From a virus: DNA of 49,804 bases. The stretch covers positions 1-49,804 of IMG/VR virus record IMGVR_UViG_3300028800_000137, one strand, 5' to 3'. Numbering within the stretch: the first letter of the stretch is position 1; each line of letters begins with the position of its first letter. Both the position numbers and the translations under genes were made by a program. Shown one piece after another: positions 24,784-33,063 of this stretch. The notes below the pieces were generated by a model. The model saw only the letters and a list, made by a program, of their open reading frames with translations. It did not search any database and was not told the DNA's origin.

Positions 24784-27243
24784 TTAGAAGTCGCACGCAC
24801 CACCCGATAGCGCACCACCGCCGATGTTCATGCGAGCCTGTCCGGCGGTGGGGATCTTCATGATGATGCCGATGGTGGTTCCAGTGGCCGGGGTGGCGGC
24901 GTTCGTCACCGTGCCGCCGGTCGCAGTCTGACCGTAATGGAGCGCCGTCGCGGTGCCACTGGTTGGGATGGTGATCTCCGCCGCGCCGTTCTCGGACTGG
25001 CTCGATCCGCAGAAGCGCGTGGCGACGATCGTCGGGAGGCCGGCCGTGGTCGCCGTGGTCATGTTGATGCCGGCGAAGATGTCGCTCGATCCCGCGCACT
25101 TCTGGACGCCCATGTCCGCGCCACCGAGCGAGCCGCTGGTCGTGTAGCAAAGGGTGTTCCCCTGGGCCGCGCCGGTCGCACTCGCATAGATCTCCGGGTG
25201 GCCGATCCAGCTGTTCGGCTGAACAAGCTGAATGGAATACTGGGTCTGGCCGTATGGCACGGAGTTGAGCTGCAGGAGTGGGGTCGATCCGTAGTTGTAG
25301 AGGACGTTGGTCATGTCCCCCTGGATGCGGATACCGCCCGTGCCCGCGTTCGCGTAGTCGATGAAGATGCCAGCCTGCTGACCGGATACCGTCGACAGGC
25401 CCCCAGCGATGAAGTCAAGCGCCGTGTTGAACATCGCACCGCCATCGATCCAATAGTTGAACCGGGTGCCCGCCGGCTGAGCCCCCGCGTCATACCCGGG
25501 CGAGACCTGCAGCCAGTTGTTTCCCTGCATGTGCATCTCACCACCGCCGTCGCCAGCGGTGACCGCGTTCGTCCCGTGGTTCAGGTCCACGATCATTCCC
25601 GCGCCGAGACCCTCAGCGTTGATGCTCGAGAACGTCGAGAACTGGATGTTCTGGCCCGAGGGCTGCGAGTAGCTGTCCTGCGGGCCCTCCTCCAGCCGGA
25701 AGCACATCGGGCTCTGGCCGCAGTAGAACGCCAGCACGTTCGTCTGGTTCCAGAATGCGTCCTTGTCGAGCTGGATGTCGGCGACCGAGTTGTTCTCGAG
25801 ATGGAGGAACCGGAAGAGGTTGTTCCCCGACAGATACTGGTTGACTGGGCCCATCCGGAGCCCGATCGCGTTGCTCGTGAGGATGATCGTGCCGTACTCA
25901 GTGTGGTCCACCCCCTCCCCGGTCATGCCGACGTAGAAGCCGTGCGCGTTGAATCTGTCGATCTGCCGTCTTGCGCCAGCATGAAGACCAATCATGCGGG
26001 TGCTTCCAGGGGTTCCGATGGACGGCATCGACCACCCATTTGGCCCCTGAATGCTGAAGTTCCCGAGGAAGCCGTAATAGGTGTTCGCCCCGTAGCGGCC
26101 AAGGCTATTGTCCCAGGTCGCGTAGGGGACGCCGAACGAGATCGCCGCCCGGCCGGTGCCGAGGTCAGTCGGCCAGTCGAGAAGCGTTCCGACCATTCCC
26201 TGACCAAGAAGGTCAACCGACTTCGTGAACTGAAGCGTTCCGACATCCTCGTGAATGATCAGCCAACCAAGACCACTTCCCGCGACGGTGCTGTTGTCCA
26301 TGATGCAGTGACCAGCCGGAAGCAGCACGGTCCCACCGGTTGGGCTGGCTGTCGCGGCTTCGATCGCTGCCTGAATACCCAGCCAATCCATCTCGGCGGC
26401 TGCCACCATCGCGTCGGTCAATGTCCATGTGGCGTAGACGTACGGATTACTCGATGTCGTTGCTGATGCACTGCGCCGGGACGGCTTCGCACCGGTCAAC
26501 CCGGACCCGATCACCATGGACGCTGGTGGCTGAAACGTGAGGGTGGTGCCGGTCGTGATAGTGCTGGTCGTGCCATACTTCATCGTGATGGTGTTGCTGG
26601 CCAGAGTGGTGACCCAGTCGTCTGGGCTCAATCCAGCCTGCGGAACCGGGTAGGACCCCGCAACGACACCGGTGCCGGATGTCACGACAACCGACTTCTG
26701 AGATGTCCCGGTCAGCGTTCCATTCAGTGTCTTCGTCAGCGTGGATGGTATCCCCGACGAAAGCGATGAGATCGTCGTGGACGGCACCTGAGTTCCCGAC
26801 ACCGACGCGCCGCTCGGCACGCCAACCAATGATTCAAAGTACAGCGTGGTGTTCGTGCTGGCGCCCGGAACAACCAGGGAGAGAGCGACCTTGGGTGTCC
26901 ACTCAGCGTTGTTGATCCACGCATAGGGAGTCGTCCCCGACGCGAACGTGTAAGCCGCCAGCGCGGCCTTGGTGGACACAGTGGGCTGAATGAAGCTGCT
27001 TGTGCTGATCGGGTGATGGTTCCCGTCGCAGACCGCACCGTAGTTTCGCGGGTCGAAGTAGGTCGTGGAGGCTGACAGGTAACTGTTGCGGAGGGTCTGA
27101 AATGAGATCGACCCACCTGGTTGCCCACCACGCAGTTCATACAGCATGTCGACGGATGGTTGCGGCACGTCCGTTGCGCGAACCTGCTCTGACATCAGAA
27201 GTGTGAATGCCAACCCAACGCACACCACGTTTCGGAATGTCAT
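24784..27243 (-). CDS. Secreted pectate-lyase-like/beta-helix protein in the tail cluster
   Basis: 819 residues from ATG 27243, which has a strong GGAG six to seven bases upstream; a GTG four codons earlier is less likely. The N-terminus MTFRNVVCVGLAFTLLMSEQ then VRATDVPQ reads as a Sec signal peptide with cleavage near Ala28. FDPRNYGAVCDGNHHPIS is the standard opening of the pectate-lyase-superfamily beta-helix. It is interrupted by a long Thr/Ser-rich beta segment and resumes with MDWLGIQAAIEAATASPTGG, VLLPAGHCIMDN and many short strands. The end GQARMNIGGGALSGGACDF may form a disulphide. It looks like a fibre but carries an export signal, which is odd for a virion protein. No catalytic residues identified. 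Possible roles: exported depolymerase, surface masker or fibre with a cleavable leader. Confidence 0.75.
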   Translation of the reverse strand: MTFRNVVCVGLAFTLLMSEQVRATDVPQPSVDMLYELRGGQPGGSISFQTLRNSYLSASTTYFDPRNYGAVCDGNHHPISTSSFIQPTVSTKAALAAYTFASGTTPYAWINNAEWTPKVALSLVVPGASTNTTLYFESLVGVPSGASVSGTQVPSTTISSLSSGIPSTLTKTLNGTLTGTSQKSVVVTSGTGVVAGSYPVPQAGLSPDDWVTTLASNTITMKYGTTSTITTGTTLTFQPPASMVIGSGLTGAKPSRRSASATTSSNPYVYATWTLTDAMVAAAEMDWLGIQAAIEAATASPTGGTVLLPAGHCIMDNSTVAGSGLGWLIIHEDVGTLQFTKSVDLLGQGMVGTLLDWPTDLGTGRAAISFGVPYATWDNSLGRYGANTYYGFLGNFSIQGPNGWSMPSIGTPGSTRMIGLHAGARRQIDRFNAHGFYVGMTGEGVDHTEYGTIILTSNAIGLRMGPVNQYLSGNNLFRFLHLENNSVADIQLDKDAFWNQTNVLAFYCGQSPMCFRLEEGPQDSYSQPSGQNIQFSTFSSINAEGLGAGMIVDLNHGTNAVTAGDGGGEMHMQGNNWLQVSPGYDAGAQPAGTRFNYWIDGGAMFNTALDFIAGGLSTVSGQQAGIFIDYANAGTGGIRIQGDMTNVLYNYGSTPLLQLNSVPYGQTQYSIQLVQPNSWIGHPEIYASATGAAQGNTLCYTTSGSLGGADMGVQKCAGSSDIFAGINMTTATTAGLPTIVATRFCGSSQSENGAAEITIPTSGTATALHYGQTATGGTVTNAATPATGTTIGIIMKIPTAGQARMNIGGGALSGGACDF

Positions 27244-27355
27244 ATAATTCTCCACGGATCACGGCTTATACGCATTTTCACGCTGGGCTACTGGGGGCGG
27301 CGTTATATCGAATGGTCATCATCGGGCTGGTTACTTCTTGCCGGTGGTGGGGCTG

Positions 27356-27392
27356 AACCGGTCTCGTCTTTGCAGGGCGAGGCCGGTTTTTT
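27356..27392 (+). terminator. Intrinsic terminator acting on rightward transcripts
   Basis: On the plus strand AACCGG-T-CTCG pairs with CGAG-G-CCGGTT (one T/G mismatch) around an 11-base loop, and the stem runs into six Ts (27387-27392). Read leftward the T run becomes an A run before the stem, so it would not work well on the late transcript. It may block antisense transcription. Its last bases overlap the stop codon of the gene at 27391-27627. Confidence 0.65.
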
Positions 27393-27627
27393 AGGGGGTT
27401 GGAGCGGAGGCAGACGGCGCCTTGGCGGCTTCCTGTTTCGCAACGTCGGCCTGCGCTGCTGCGAGCAACTGATCGGCCAGCGCGTCGCCCTCGGCGCGCG
27501 TCCCACCAGCGCGGAGGTAGACCAAAGCGTGCTGGACAGCGCTCGCCGGGAGGGTTACGGACTGCGGTTCTGCGGCGAGCGCTGACGCGGCTGCGAGTAG
27601 CGCGAGGGCAAAGATCAAGGGACGCAT
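27391..27627 (-). CDS. Small exported protein with signal peptide
   Basis: 78 residues from ATG 27627, which overlaps the upstream stop (TAATG); a TTG two codons earlier is unlikely. MRPLIFALALLAAASALAAE is a clear signal peptide with an Ala-x-Ala cleavage site. The mature ~58 residues are Ala/Gln-rich and helical (ADQLLAAAQADVAKQEAAKA) and end in a Ser/Ala/Pro tail. No family recognised. A periplasmic helical protein is likely. The terminator-like hairpin 27356-27392 follows at once. Confidence 0.75.
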   Translation of the reverse strand: MRPLIFALALLAAASALAAEPQSVTLPASAVQHALVYLRAGGTRAEGDALADQLLAAAQADVAKQEAAKAPSASAPTP

Positions 27628-29117
27628 TAACAACCACTCCCGACATTATCGATTACAGTTGTTGGAGTAGTGCTCGTCCCGGCGTAAGAGATAAGTTTGC
27701 ACGTCCCCCCGGTCGTGCCGGCCACCACCTCAAAGCGCATTTTGCCGGCGCCGGGCGCCGTGCCGCTGGCGGTCATCTTGGTCATCGACATTTGACCCGC
27801 GCCGGTGAGCACGGTCTTGCCATCGTTCCAGGTGTTGCCGCTGAAGGTTCCCAGGTGAAAGTCGATGCCGTTCGCCACCGAAAAGCCGGAACCACCATTC
27901 CCTTGGCCGTAGATGATCGTGCCAGAGGACGAGACCGGGAATGCGCCGCCTGCACGCCCAAACCCTAAGCCCACCGCTGCGAGGCCAGTGCTCTGGGAGT
28001 TGAGCGATAGCACCACGTCGTCACGAGTGCCCGGCACCGCGTGCGAAGATAGGGCCACGATCTGCATCCCGATTACGTCGAGCGCTGAAGCGCCAGTATC
28101 CACGGCGTAATCAACCTCTGCGCCGACAGCCTGCTGGAAGTAGGTGGCGCCGGAAAAGAGGTGCGCGACAGGGTTGATGCCGTAGATAAAACCACGTGCG
28201 CCACCTGTCGTGAGCGCGGTTCCATTATCATTCACAGCCGCCTGCATGGTGAACTGGCCGGCCACATAGCTAGCCCCGCTGCCGGTGGTATTGCCTGAAG
28301 TTGATGTGAGGTTGCCAAGACCGTTGATGACGTTGCGCGGGCCGATCATGGCGGCGCCGCCGAAGTTGTGTGCCATCAGCAGGCCGTTGCAGGCGCCCGC
28401 TCCGGAAGCGGCGCAGTTCAGGTTGTCCGAGGGGATGCCGAAATAGTTGACGGCGGCGGAGCCGGTGCCGGTGGTGCCGGTGACGGAACCGGCCACATAG
28501 AGGTTTGACACCCCCTCGGCGGCGATGCCGCTTGACCAGGTGGTGCCGCCGACGAGATCGGGACGCGAGGACACATGCCCGCCCCGAAGCGTGTTGACCT
28601 CCAGGAAGTTGCCGGTCGCGTCGAACGACGCCGCCTGCACGTTGTTGTTCATCACGAACCGCAGCGGGTCGGTCGTGACCATGCGGATCAAACCGCCGGC
28701 GCCGCCCAGGAAGCCGGAGTTGTCGTTGTAGCCGACCAAGAGCCCATAGGCCCCCGCCTTGTTGGCGCCAAAATACGCCTGAGTGTTGAGCGCGGCGCTG
28801 ACCTGGACAGCTAGCGTGCTGTCCGCAATGGCCGTGGCACCTCCAGCAGTCGCGATCCCGCTGGCCCCCAGCGTCGTGAACTTCCCCGAGGAGGGGGTGG
28901 TGGCACCGATCGTCGCGCCGTCAATCGTGCCGCCGGTGACGGCAACCGCCGAGGCAGCCTGCGTCGCAATGGTGCCAAGACCGAGATTCGTTCGCGCCGT
29001 GGCTGGGCTAGGCACATCACCCAGATTGCGCGACTTAACGAGAGGAGCGCCAGGCGCAGGCTGCGCCGTAGCAGCGATGGGAGCCAGCAGCGCGATGAGG
29101 AGGGTGAGGAAGCGCAT
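27627..29117 (-). CDS. Secreted fibre-like protein (signal peptide plus fibre repeat N-terminus)
   Basis: 496 residues from ATG 29117, seven bases after AAAGG; an ATG one codon earlier is also possible. MRFLTLLIALLAPIAATAQ is a signal peptide. Next, APLVKSRNLGDVPSPATART and NLGLGTIATQAAS form the short N-terminal repeat often seen in tail fibres, shared with the gene upstream (same motif at both protein and DNA level). The middle is Gly/Ala-rich beta (FRFVMNNNVQAASFDATGNF-like strands, GGHVSSRPDLVGGTTWSSG). The C-terminus TTGGTCKLISYAGTSTTPTT ends in Cys. Probably trimeric and beta-structured. It is coupled to the genes on both sides. Enzymatic role not evident. Confidence 0.75.
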   Translation of the reverse strand: MRFLTLLIALLAPIAATAQPAPGAPLVKSRNLGDVPSPATARTNLGLGTIATQAASAVAVTGGTIDGATIGATTPSSGKFTTLGASGIATAGGATAIADSTLAVQVSAALNTQAYFGANKAGAYGLLVGYNDNSGFLGGAGGLIRMVTTDPLRFVMNNNVQAASFDATGNFLEVNTLRGGHVSSRPDLVGGTTWSSGIAAEGVSNLYVAGSVTGTTGTGSAAVNYFGIPSDNLNCAASGAGACNGLLMAHNFGGAAMIGPRNVINGLGNLTSTSGNTTGSGASYVAGQFTMQAAVNDNGTALTTGGARGFIYGINPVAHLFSGATYFQQAVGAEVDYAVDTGASALDVIGMQIVALSSHAVPGTRDDVVLSLNSQSTGLAAVGLGFGRAGGAFPVSSSGTIIYGQGNGGSGFSVANGIDFHLGTFSGNTWNDGKTVLTGAGQMSMTKMTASGTAPGAGKMRFEVVAGTTGGTCKLISYAGTSTTPTTVIDNVGSGC

Positions 29118-30943
29118 CATTGTGCCTTTCGCAGCGTGCAAGCGGACACACGGAACGTCCCGCCTACGGTCGCGGAGCTACCATTGGTGATGAACACTCC
29201 GATGCTGAACGAAAGCGTGCCTGACAAACCGCCTGGTAGAGCGGGCGCAGGCAGCGGTGTCGAAAGCGTTCCTGCATAGGCGGTCGAAGGTGACGCATCG
29301 CTTACCAACGGGGTCAAGCTGCCCGCCGGGCCGGAAAATAGGGTGTATGCTACCCCTCCCGAAGTATAAGTCAGGGATAGGAATGGAGACGTTATGTGAG
29401 CAGAGCCCGCATCCATCTCCACACGGCACGATGCCTGAAGCTGGTCACCTGTCGAGAAGTTCGTAAAGACTGTTAGCGCCTGCGAAAAGTAAATCTGCGT
29501 CTGATAGCCGCCGGAGGCAGTCCCAGCGACCACCATCTGAGCGGCAGGCGTGCCGTCACTTAGGGTGGAGGAACTAGCGGTTCCGGTGAATGTGCAGGTA
29601 GAGCAGCCGTTATCAACGCTCGATGCCAACCACCCATCCGGCGCGGTTCCGGTGACGCGCCCACTGACGGTCCCCGTCCCCCCGGTGAACGACATCAGCG
29701 CGTTTGCCAGAAGGTTACCGGTGGTATTCGTGGAGGAATATACGTCAGTGTTGTTGGCGATGGACTGACCGCGATCGTTGTATATCTGGTTGAACAACGT
29801 CGCGACCGGGCCAAACGCCGCCAACGCGCCGATACCTTTCGGATGAAGGTTGTCGTAGCTGTAGTTATAATCTGATGTCGCGCCTACTCGTGGGGAGGCA
29901 GTTGACGACAACGGATCACCATAAGCCGCCGAGGAGTCCACCACATAAAGCCCCGGCAGCGTGCCGTTTTGTTCCCTGATCCAGCGGTTGACCGCCCACA
30001 TCTGGTCGCGAGCAGTCCCCGCAGAGAGTGTGCGAGGAAGAATTGTTTGCGCTATCACGGGGCGGCCGGTGGCCAGTAACTGGGTCCAGATGCTCGATAT
30101 ATTGGCCTGAAGCTGCGCAGTCGTGATCGTCCCTAGATCGTTCGTGCCGATCATCACGACATAGGCTCCGCAGGGAGCCGCCAGGATCGGCGTCATGCGG
30201 CTAAGAACGTTTGCTGCTGTGTCCCCCGGATGGCCGAACTGCAACGTCTGTGGTGCAACAACCCTGCGAGCAGTCAAGAACTGGACTACCTGGGCAGGCC
30301 CCCGGTTGCTGTCCTGTAATTTGATGATCGACGGAGCATTGACCGTTACCGAACCGGTAGACGAACCAGCCGGCACGAGACTGATCCCTGACGTGCTGGC
30401 CGTCAGTGTATAGTTGCGCGTCCCTGTAGCCGACGCACTGTCGGTAGCCGTGACGCTTACCGTGTAGGTCCCAAGTGCTGCGGTCCCCTGTGTGAAATAC
30501 AGGTTTGGGGACGAGGTTGTCGCTGTTGCTCCGGACGGAAGCCCCGTTAGGGAGAATGTGTAAGGAGCAGTCCCGCCACTCGCATTGATGCCGATAGTGT
30601 TCTGCGCTTCAGTGGCGAAGGTGATGCTGTCGCCCACGAAGCAGATGTTGTTGTTTGACGGAACCGCACGAGTTGCCGTTAGGGACGCGATATTGGCTGC
30701 GACGCCACCATAGGGCGTTACGTTAGCCCCAGACAGGTCGCCACCCCCAATCGTGCCCCCGGTAATATTGACGTTAGATGCGGATTGCGTCGCGATGGTG
30801 CCAAGGCCGAGGTTCGTGCGCGCCGTAGACGGGCTAGGCAGATCGCCTAGATTGCGCGACTTCACGAGAGGCGCCCCAGGCGCAGGTTGCGCCGTAGCGG
30901 CAACGGGAACCAGAAGCGCCGCCAGAAGAACGAGATAGCGCAT
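29117..30943 (-). CDS. Secreted fibre-like SGNH-family esterase with inserted Ig-like domain
   Basis: 608 residues. MRYLVLLAALLVPVAATAQ is a signal peptide. Residues ~20-60 repeat the fibre motif of the next gene (RNLGDLPSPSTARTNLGLG). SGNH block I is ICFVGDSITF near residue 100 (nucleophile Ser in GDS). About 70 residues of a cadherin/Ig-like domain follow (GGTAPYTFSLTGLPSGAT ... GTYTVSVTATDSASATG). The SGNH fold then resumes with VVMIGTNDL near 264 (G-x-N-D block) and DNLHPKG near 364 (Asp/His block). Residues ~420-608 form a beta-sandwich-like binding region with a CSTC motif. SGNH enzymes remove acyl groups from polysaccharides, so a surface deacetylase is plausible. The signal peptide suggests export rather than virion assembly, which remains unproven. 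Confidence 0.8.
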   Translation of the reverse strand: MRYLVLLAALLVPVAATAQPAPGAPLVKSRNLGDLPSPSTARTNLGLGTIATQSASNVNITGGTIGGGDLSGANVTPYGGVAANIASLTATRAVPSNNNICFVGDSITFATEAQNTIGINASGGTAPYTFSLTGLPSGATATTSSPNLYFTQGTAALGTYTVSVTATDSASATGTRNYTLTASTSGISLVPAGSSTGSVTVNAPSIIKLQDSNRGPAQVVQFLTARRVVAPQTLQFGHPGDTAANVLSRMTPILAAPCGAYVVMIGTNDLGTITTAQLQANISSIWTQLLATGRPVIAQTILPRTLSAGTARDQMWAVNRWIREQNGTLPGLYVVDSSAAYGDPLSSTASPRVGATSDYNYSYDNLHPKGIGALAAFGPVATLFNQIYNDRGQSIANNTDVYSSTNTTGNLLANALMSFTGGTGTVSGRVTGTAPDGWLASSVDNGCSTCTFTGTASSSTLSDGTPAAQMVVAGTASGGYQTQIYFSQALTVFTNFSTGDQLQASCRVEMDAGSAHITSPFLSLTYTSGGVAYTLFSGPAGSLTPLVSDASPSTAYAGTLSTPLPAPALPGGLSGTLSFSIGVFITNGSSATVGGTFRVSACTLRKAQ

Positions 30944-31768
30944 TCAGCCCCCAACCAGAGAGACAGCCTGCGTGGTGCCGGCATCGGTAATCGCGGTGAT
31001 GTTCCCGGTGGGGATCGGAAGAGCCATCGTCCCAAACGTAACCGATCCGCCGCCGGCCGCAACCATGATACCAGAACCGACTGCAGCAGCCCCACCCGAT
31101 GGGTTAAGCCATACGTTGGTTGTGCTGGCAGGTAAGGTCGCGATGGTAAGCGCCCGCGTGAATGCACCGGCCGTCACAAGCGTGCCTGATGTAATGGCGA
31201 CTGACCCTGATACCGTCGATGAGTAAGTCAGCGCCGCCACGGTCACACTTCCGATCGCGTTCGTCCCAGCTGGAAGTGGACCGCTGATCGTAAGTGCTCC
31301 CAACTTCGTCCAAATGGCCTTAAGCGCCGCGATGATGGTGGACGATCCGGAACCACCCCATGCTGCGTCAGCGGGGGTTCCGCTGGCCGTTGCGGTGGTC
31401 CCGGTATTGGTCGCCACCGTGGCAAGTGAGGTGTTGCCCGTCGATTGGTTTGCAGCAGTCGCAATACCGGTGGTGTTGGTCACGATCGATGACAGCGACG
31501 TGAGCGCCGTCAGCATCGAAGCGTAGATACCGGACAGCCACCCACGAACACCGGTGCCGCCGGTCGGTGGGACGATACCAGTTCCGTCCGTTCCGGACGA
31601 GGTGGTGTCGACAACGGGCAGGGGGTTCCCGGTCCCGACAACCACACCGTCCATCAACCGAATGGCATACTGGGGCGTAAAGCTGCCGGCGGTATCCACC
31701 ATGATGTTGGCGTTGTCGAGAACGCCGCTTCCGTCACGAACCCTCAGTGTTCCGGTGGTATCGGTCAC
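30944..31768 (-). CDS. Ala/Thr-rich phage structural protein
   Basis: 274 residues with no signal peptide. The N-terminus carries SFTPQYAIRLMDGVVVGTGN, then a helical stretch with repeated Thr-Gly-Asn units (TAANQSTGNTSLATVATNTG) and a Ser/Gly/Val beta C-terminal part. Proteins of this look often occur in phage neck, tail or decoration roles; I do not recognise a family. The stop TGA directly abuts the ATG of the SGNH gene, so it may be translated together with the secreted cassette. Confidence 0.65.
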   Translation of the reverse strand: MTDTTGTLRVRDGSGVLDNANIMVDTAGSFTPQYAIRLMDGVVVGTGNPLPVVDTTSSGTDGTGIVPPTGGTGVRGWLSGIYASMLTALTSLSSIVTNTTGIATAANQSTGNTSLATVATNTGTTATASGTPADAAWGGSGSSTIIAALKAIWTKLGALTISGPLPAGTNAIGSVTVAALTYSSTVSGSVAITSGTLVTAGAFTRALTIATLPASTTNVWLNPSGGAAAVGSGIMVAAGGGSVTFGTMALPIPTGNITAITDAGTTQAVSLVGG

Positions 31769-31778
31769 GGTCTACCTC

Positions 31779-32510
31779 TCAACGAATGACGATAAGGCTG
31801 CTGTTTCCGGAATCGCTGAAGTCCAGACTCGTGGCTGGGGTGAGCGTTACCGCGATCGAATATGGCTGCGCCATCAGGAAGTACAGGCCGATGTTCGACG
31901 GGTTGCTGTAATCGAGCGTCGGGAACTGAGATGCCGGCGTGATGCCAACCAGAACTTCGTTCGTCCCAACGTTCGAGATGATGTCGATGTCGGCCGCGAT
32001 GATCTGCCGAACCGGCACCGTCGTGTCGACTCGCCTTACCATCCGGATCGTAACATCGACCCGGCGGAGCCACTGAGTGTTCACCAGCACCGGTGCGTTG
32101 CGCGGTGTCTGAACGTCCATCAGCCGCATGCCGAGGTCACCCAGCGCCGTCCGGTTCTGCCAGATGTACAGACCATCGCGGAGATTCGTCGCCCTCAGCA
32201 TCGCATGAGGGCCGAAGAAGCTCGCCATGATCTCCAGCCGTTCCTGGCGCTGAAGTTCGTAGTCAAGATCCGCGACGAACTTCTCATATGGGTAGTCCGC
32301 CGGTTCGGCGGAGATCACGCCGATGGCGCACCAGTCCACGTTGACCGGTGGCTGGTTCGGTTGAACGATCGGCTGCCAACGCGGGCGCACGTAGGTTCCC
32401 GGGATGCCCGTGATCGCGCTCACCATCCCCTGAAGCACCACATCAAGATCCAGATCGCTCTGGGTGTCGATCGTCGTGGTGGTCGCGGGAATGAAGGTGA
32501 GGTCACTCAT
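31779..32510 (-). CDS. Neck/tail terminator protein
   Basis: 243 residues. The blocks VNVDWCAIGVISAEPADYPY, DLDYELQRQERLEIMASFFG and LRDGLYIWQNRTAL match the phage neck-terminator (LIC_12616-like) family. This caps the tail tube and joins it to the head. It overlaps the connector gene upstream by one base. In related phages this gene directly precedes sheath and tube; here 7 kb lie between. Confidence 0.8.
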   Translation of the reverse strand: MSDLTFIPATTTTIDTQSDLDLDVVLQGMVSAITGIPGTYVRPRWQPIVQPNQPPVNVDWCAIGVISAEPADYPYEKFVADLDYELQRQERLEIMASFFGPHAMLRATNLRDGLYIWQNRTALGDLGMRLMDVQTPRNAPVLVNTQWLRRVDVTIRMVRRVDTTVPVRQIIAADIDIISNVGTNEVLVGITPASQFPTLDYSNPSNIGLYFLMAQPYSIAVTLTPATSLDFSDSGNSSLIVIR

Positions 32511-32905
32511 CAGAACTGTAATGGATCACCGGGTGAGCTGAGCAGAAGATCGATGAGCTGGCACGTCGCCTGGGTGTAACCGCCGCCCCAGTTCGTCCAC
32601 TGCGACGTGACCATCACGCGGTAGCTCTTCCCCTGCCAAAGGACGACATCCGCCTCGGTGGTGTCGGTCGCCTCCTGCAGCTGAAATTGCGTATAAACAG
32701 TCATGTTGCTCTTGGTGCGCTGAGACTCAGGCAAGAGCTCGAGCTGATCCCCGCTTCCCGCCTGAACCACACCGATCGCGTCGTAGGTCTGCTGAGCCCG
32801 CTGAGCGATGCCGGTCGCATCGACGCTCTGAATTGACCGAACGATCTGAATCTCATCAGCGAAATCAGGATCGACCATCAACTCAGAGACATCAATTAGC
32901 GCCAT
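32510..32905 (-). CDS. Head-closure/stopper-like connector
   Basis: 131 residues. The pattern DVSELMVDPDFADEIQIVRS, ELLPESQRTKSN and VVLWQGKSYRVMVTSQWTNW is typical of the ~130-residue head-closure proteins between adaptor and tail completion genes. Its start overlaps the end of the small membrane gene by ten bases. Expected to seal the portal channel after packaging. Confidence 0.72.
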   Translation of the reverse strand: MALIDVSELMVDPDFADEIQIVRSIQSVDATGIAQRAQQTYDAIGVVQAGSGDQLELLPESQRTKSNMTVYTQFQLQEATDTTEADVVLWQGKSYRVMVTSQWTNWGGGYTQATCQLIDLLLSSPGDPLQF

Positions 32906-33051
32906 CCAAACACCACCACGATGACGATGATCAGCAGCACCAGCCCGATCCCGCCGAAGCCGCCGATCCCATACGTGCCACGACTGTAACCGTAGTAACC
33001 ACCACCGCCGAACAGCAGCAGGATGACGACAAGGAGGAGGATCAGGCCCAT
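32896..33051 (-). CDS. 51-residue membrane protein (DUF3309-like; holin candidate)
   Basis: ATG 33051 to TAA 32896, 51 codons, with two strongly hydrophobic stretches. Residues 2-14 (GLILLLVVILLLF) and ~35-48 (GLVLLIIVIVVVF) flank a Gly/Tyr-rich turn (GGGGYYGYSRGTYGIGG). The pattern resembles small DUF3309-type membrane proteins. It overlaps the downstream connector gene (ATGGCGCTAA), so it is translationally embedded in the late unit. With a muramidase gene about 2 kb upstream, a holin-like role is possible but not shown by sequence. Confidence 0.75.
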   Translation of the reverse strand: MGLILLLVVILLLFGGGGYYGYSRGTYGIGGFGGIGLVLLIIVIVVVFGWR

Positions 33052-33063
33052 GCGATGTTTTCC

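Noticed and set aside
24937-26466. A 509-codon open frame on the plus strand
   Set aside because: It lies antisense to the secreted beta-helix gene, is full of Arg/Val/Asp repeats typical of GC-rich shadow frames, and has no family motif.
31554-32579. A 341-codon plus-strand frame
   Set aside because: Antisense to the neck terminator, Arg/His/Val-rich shadow composition, no motif.
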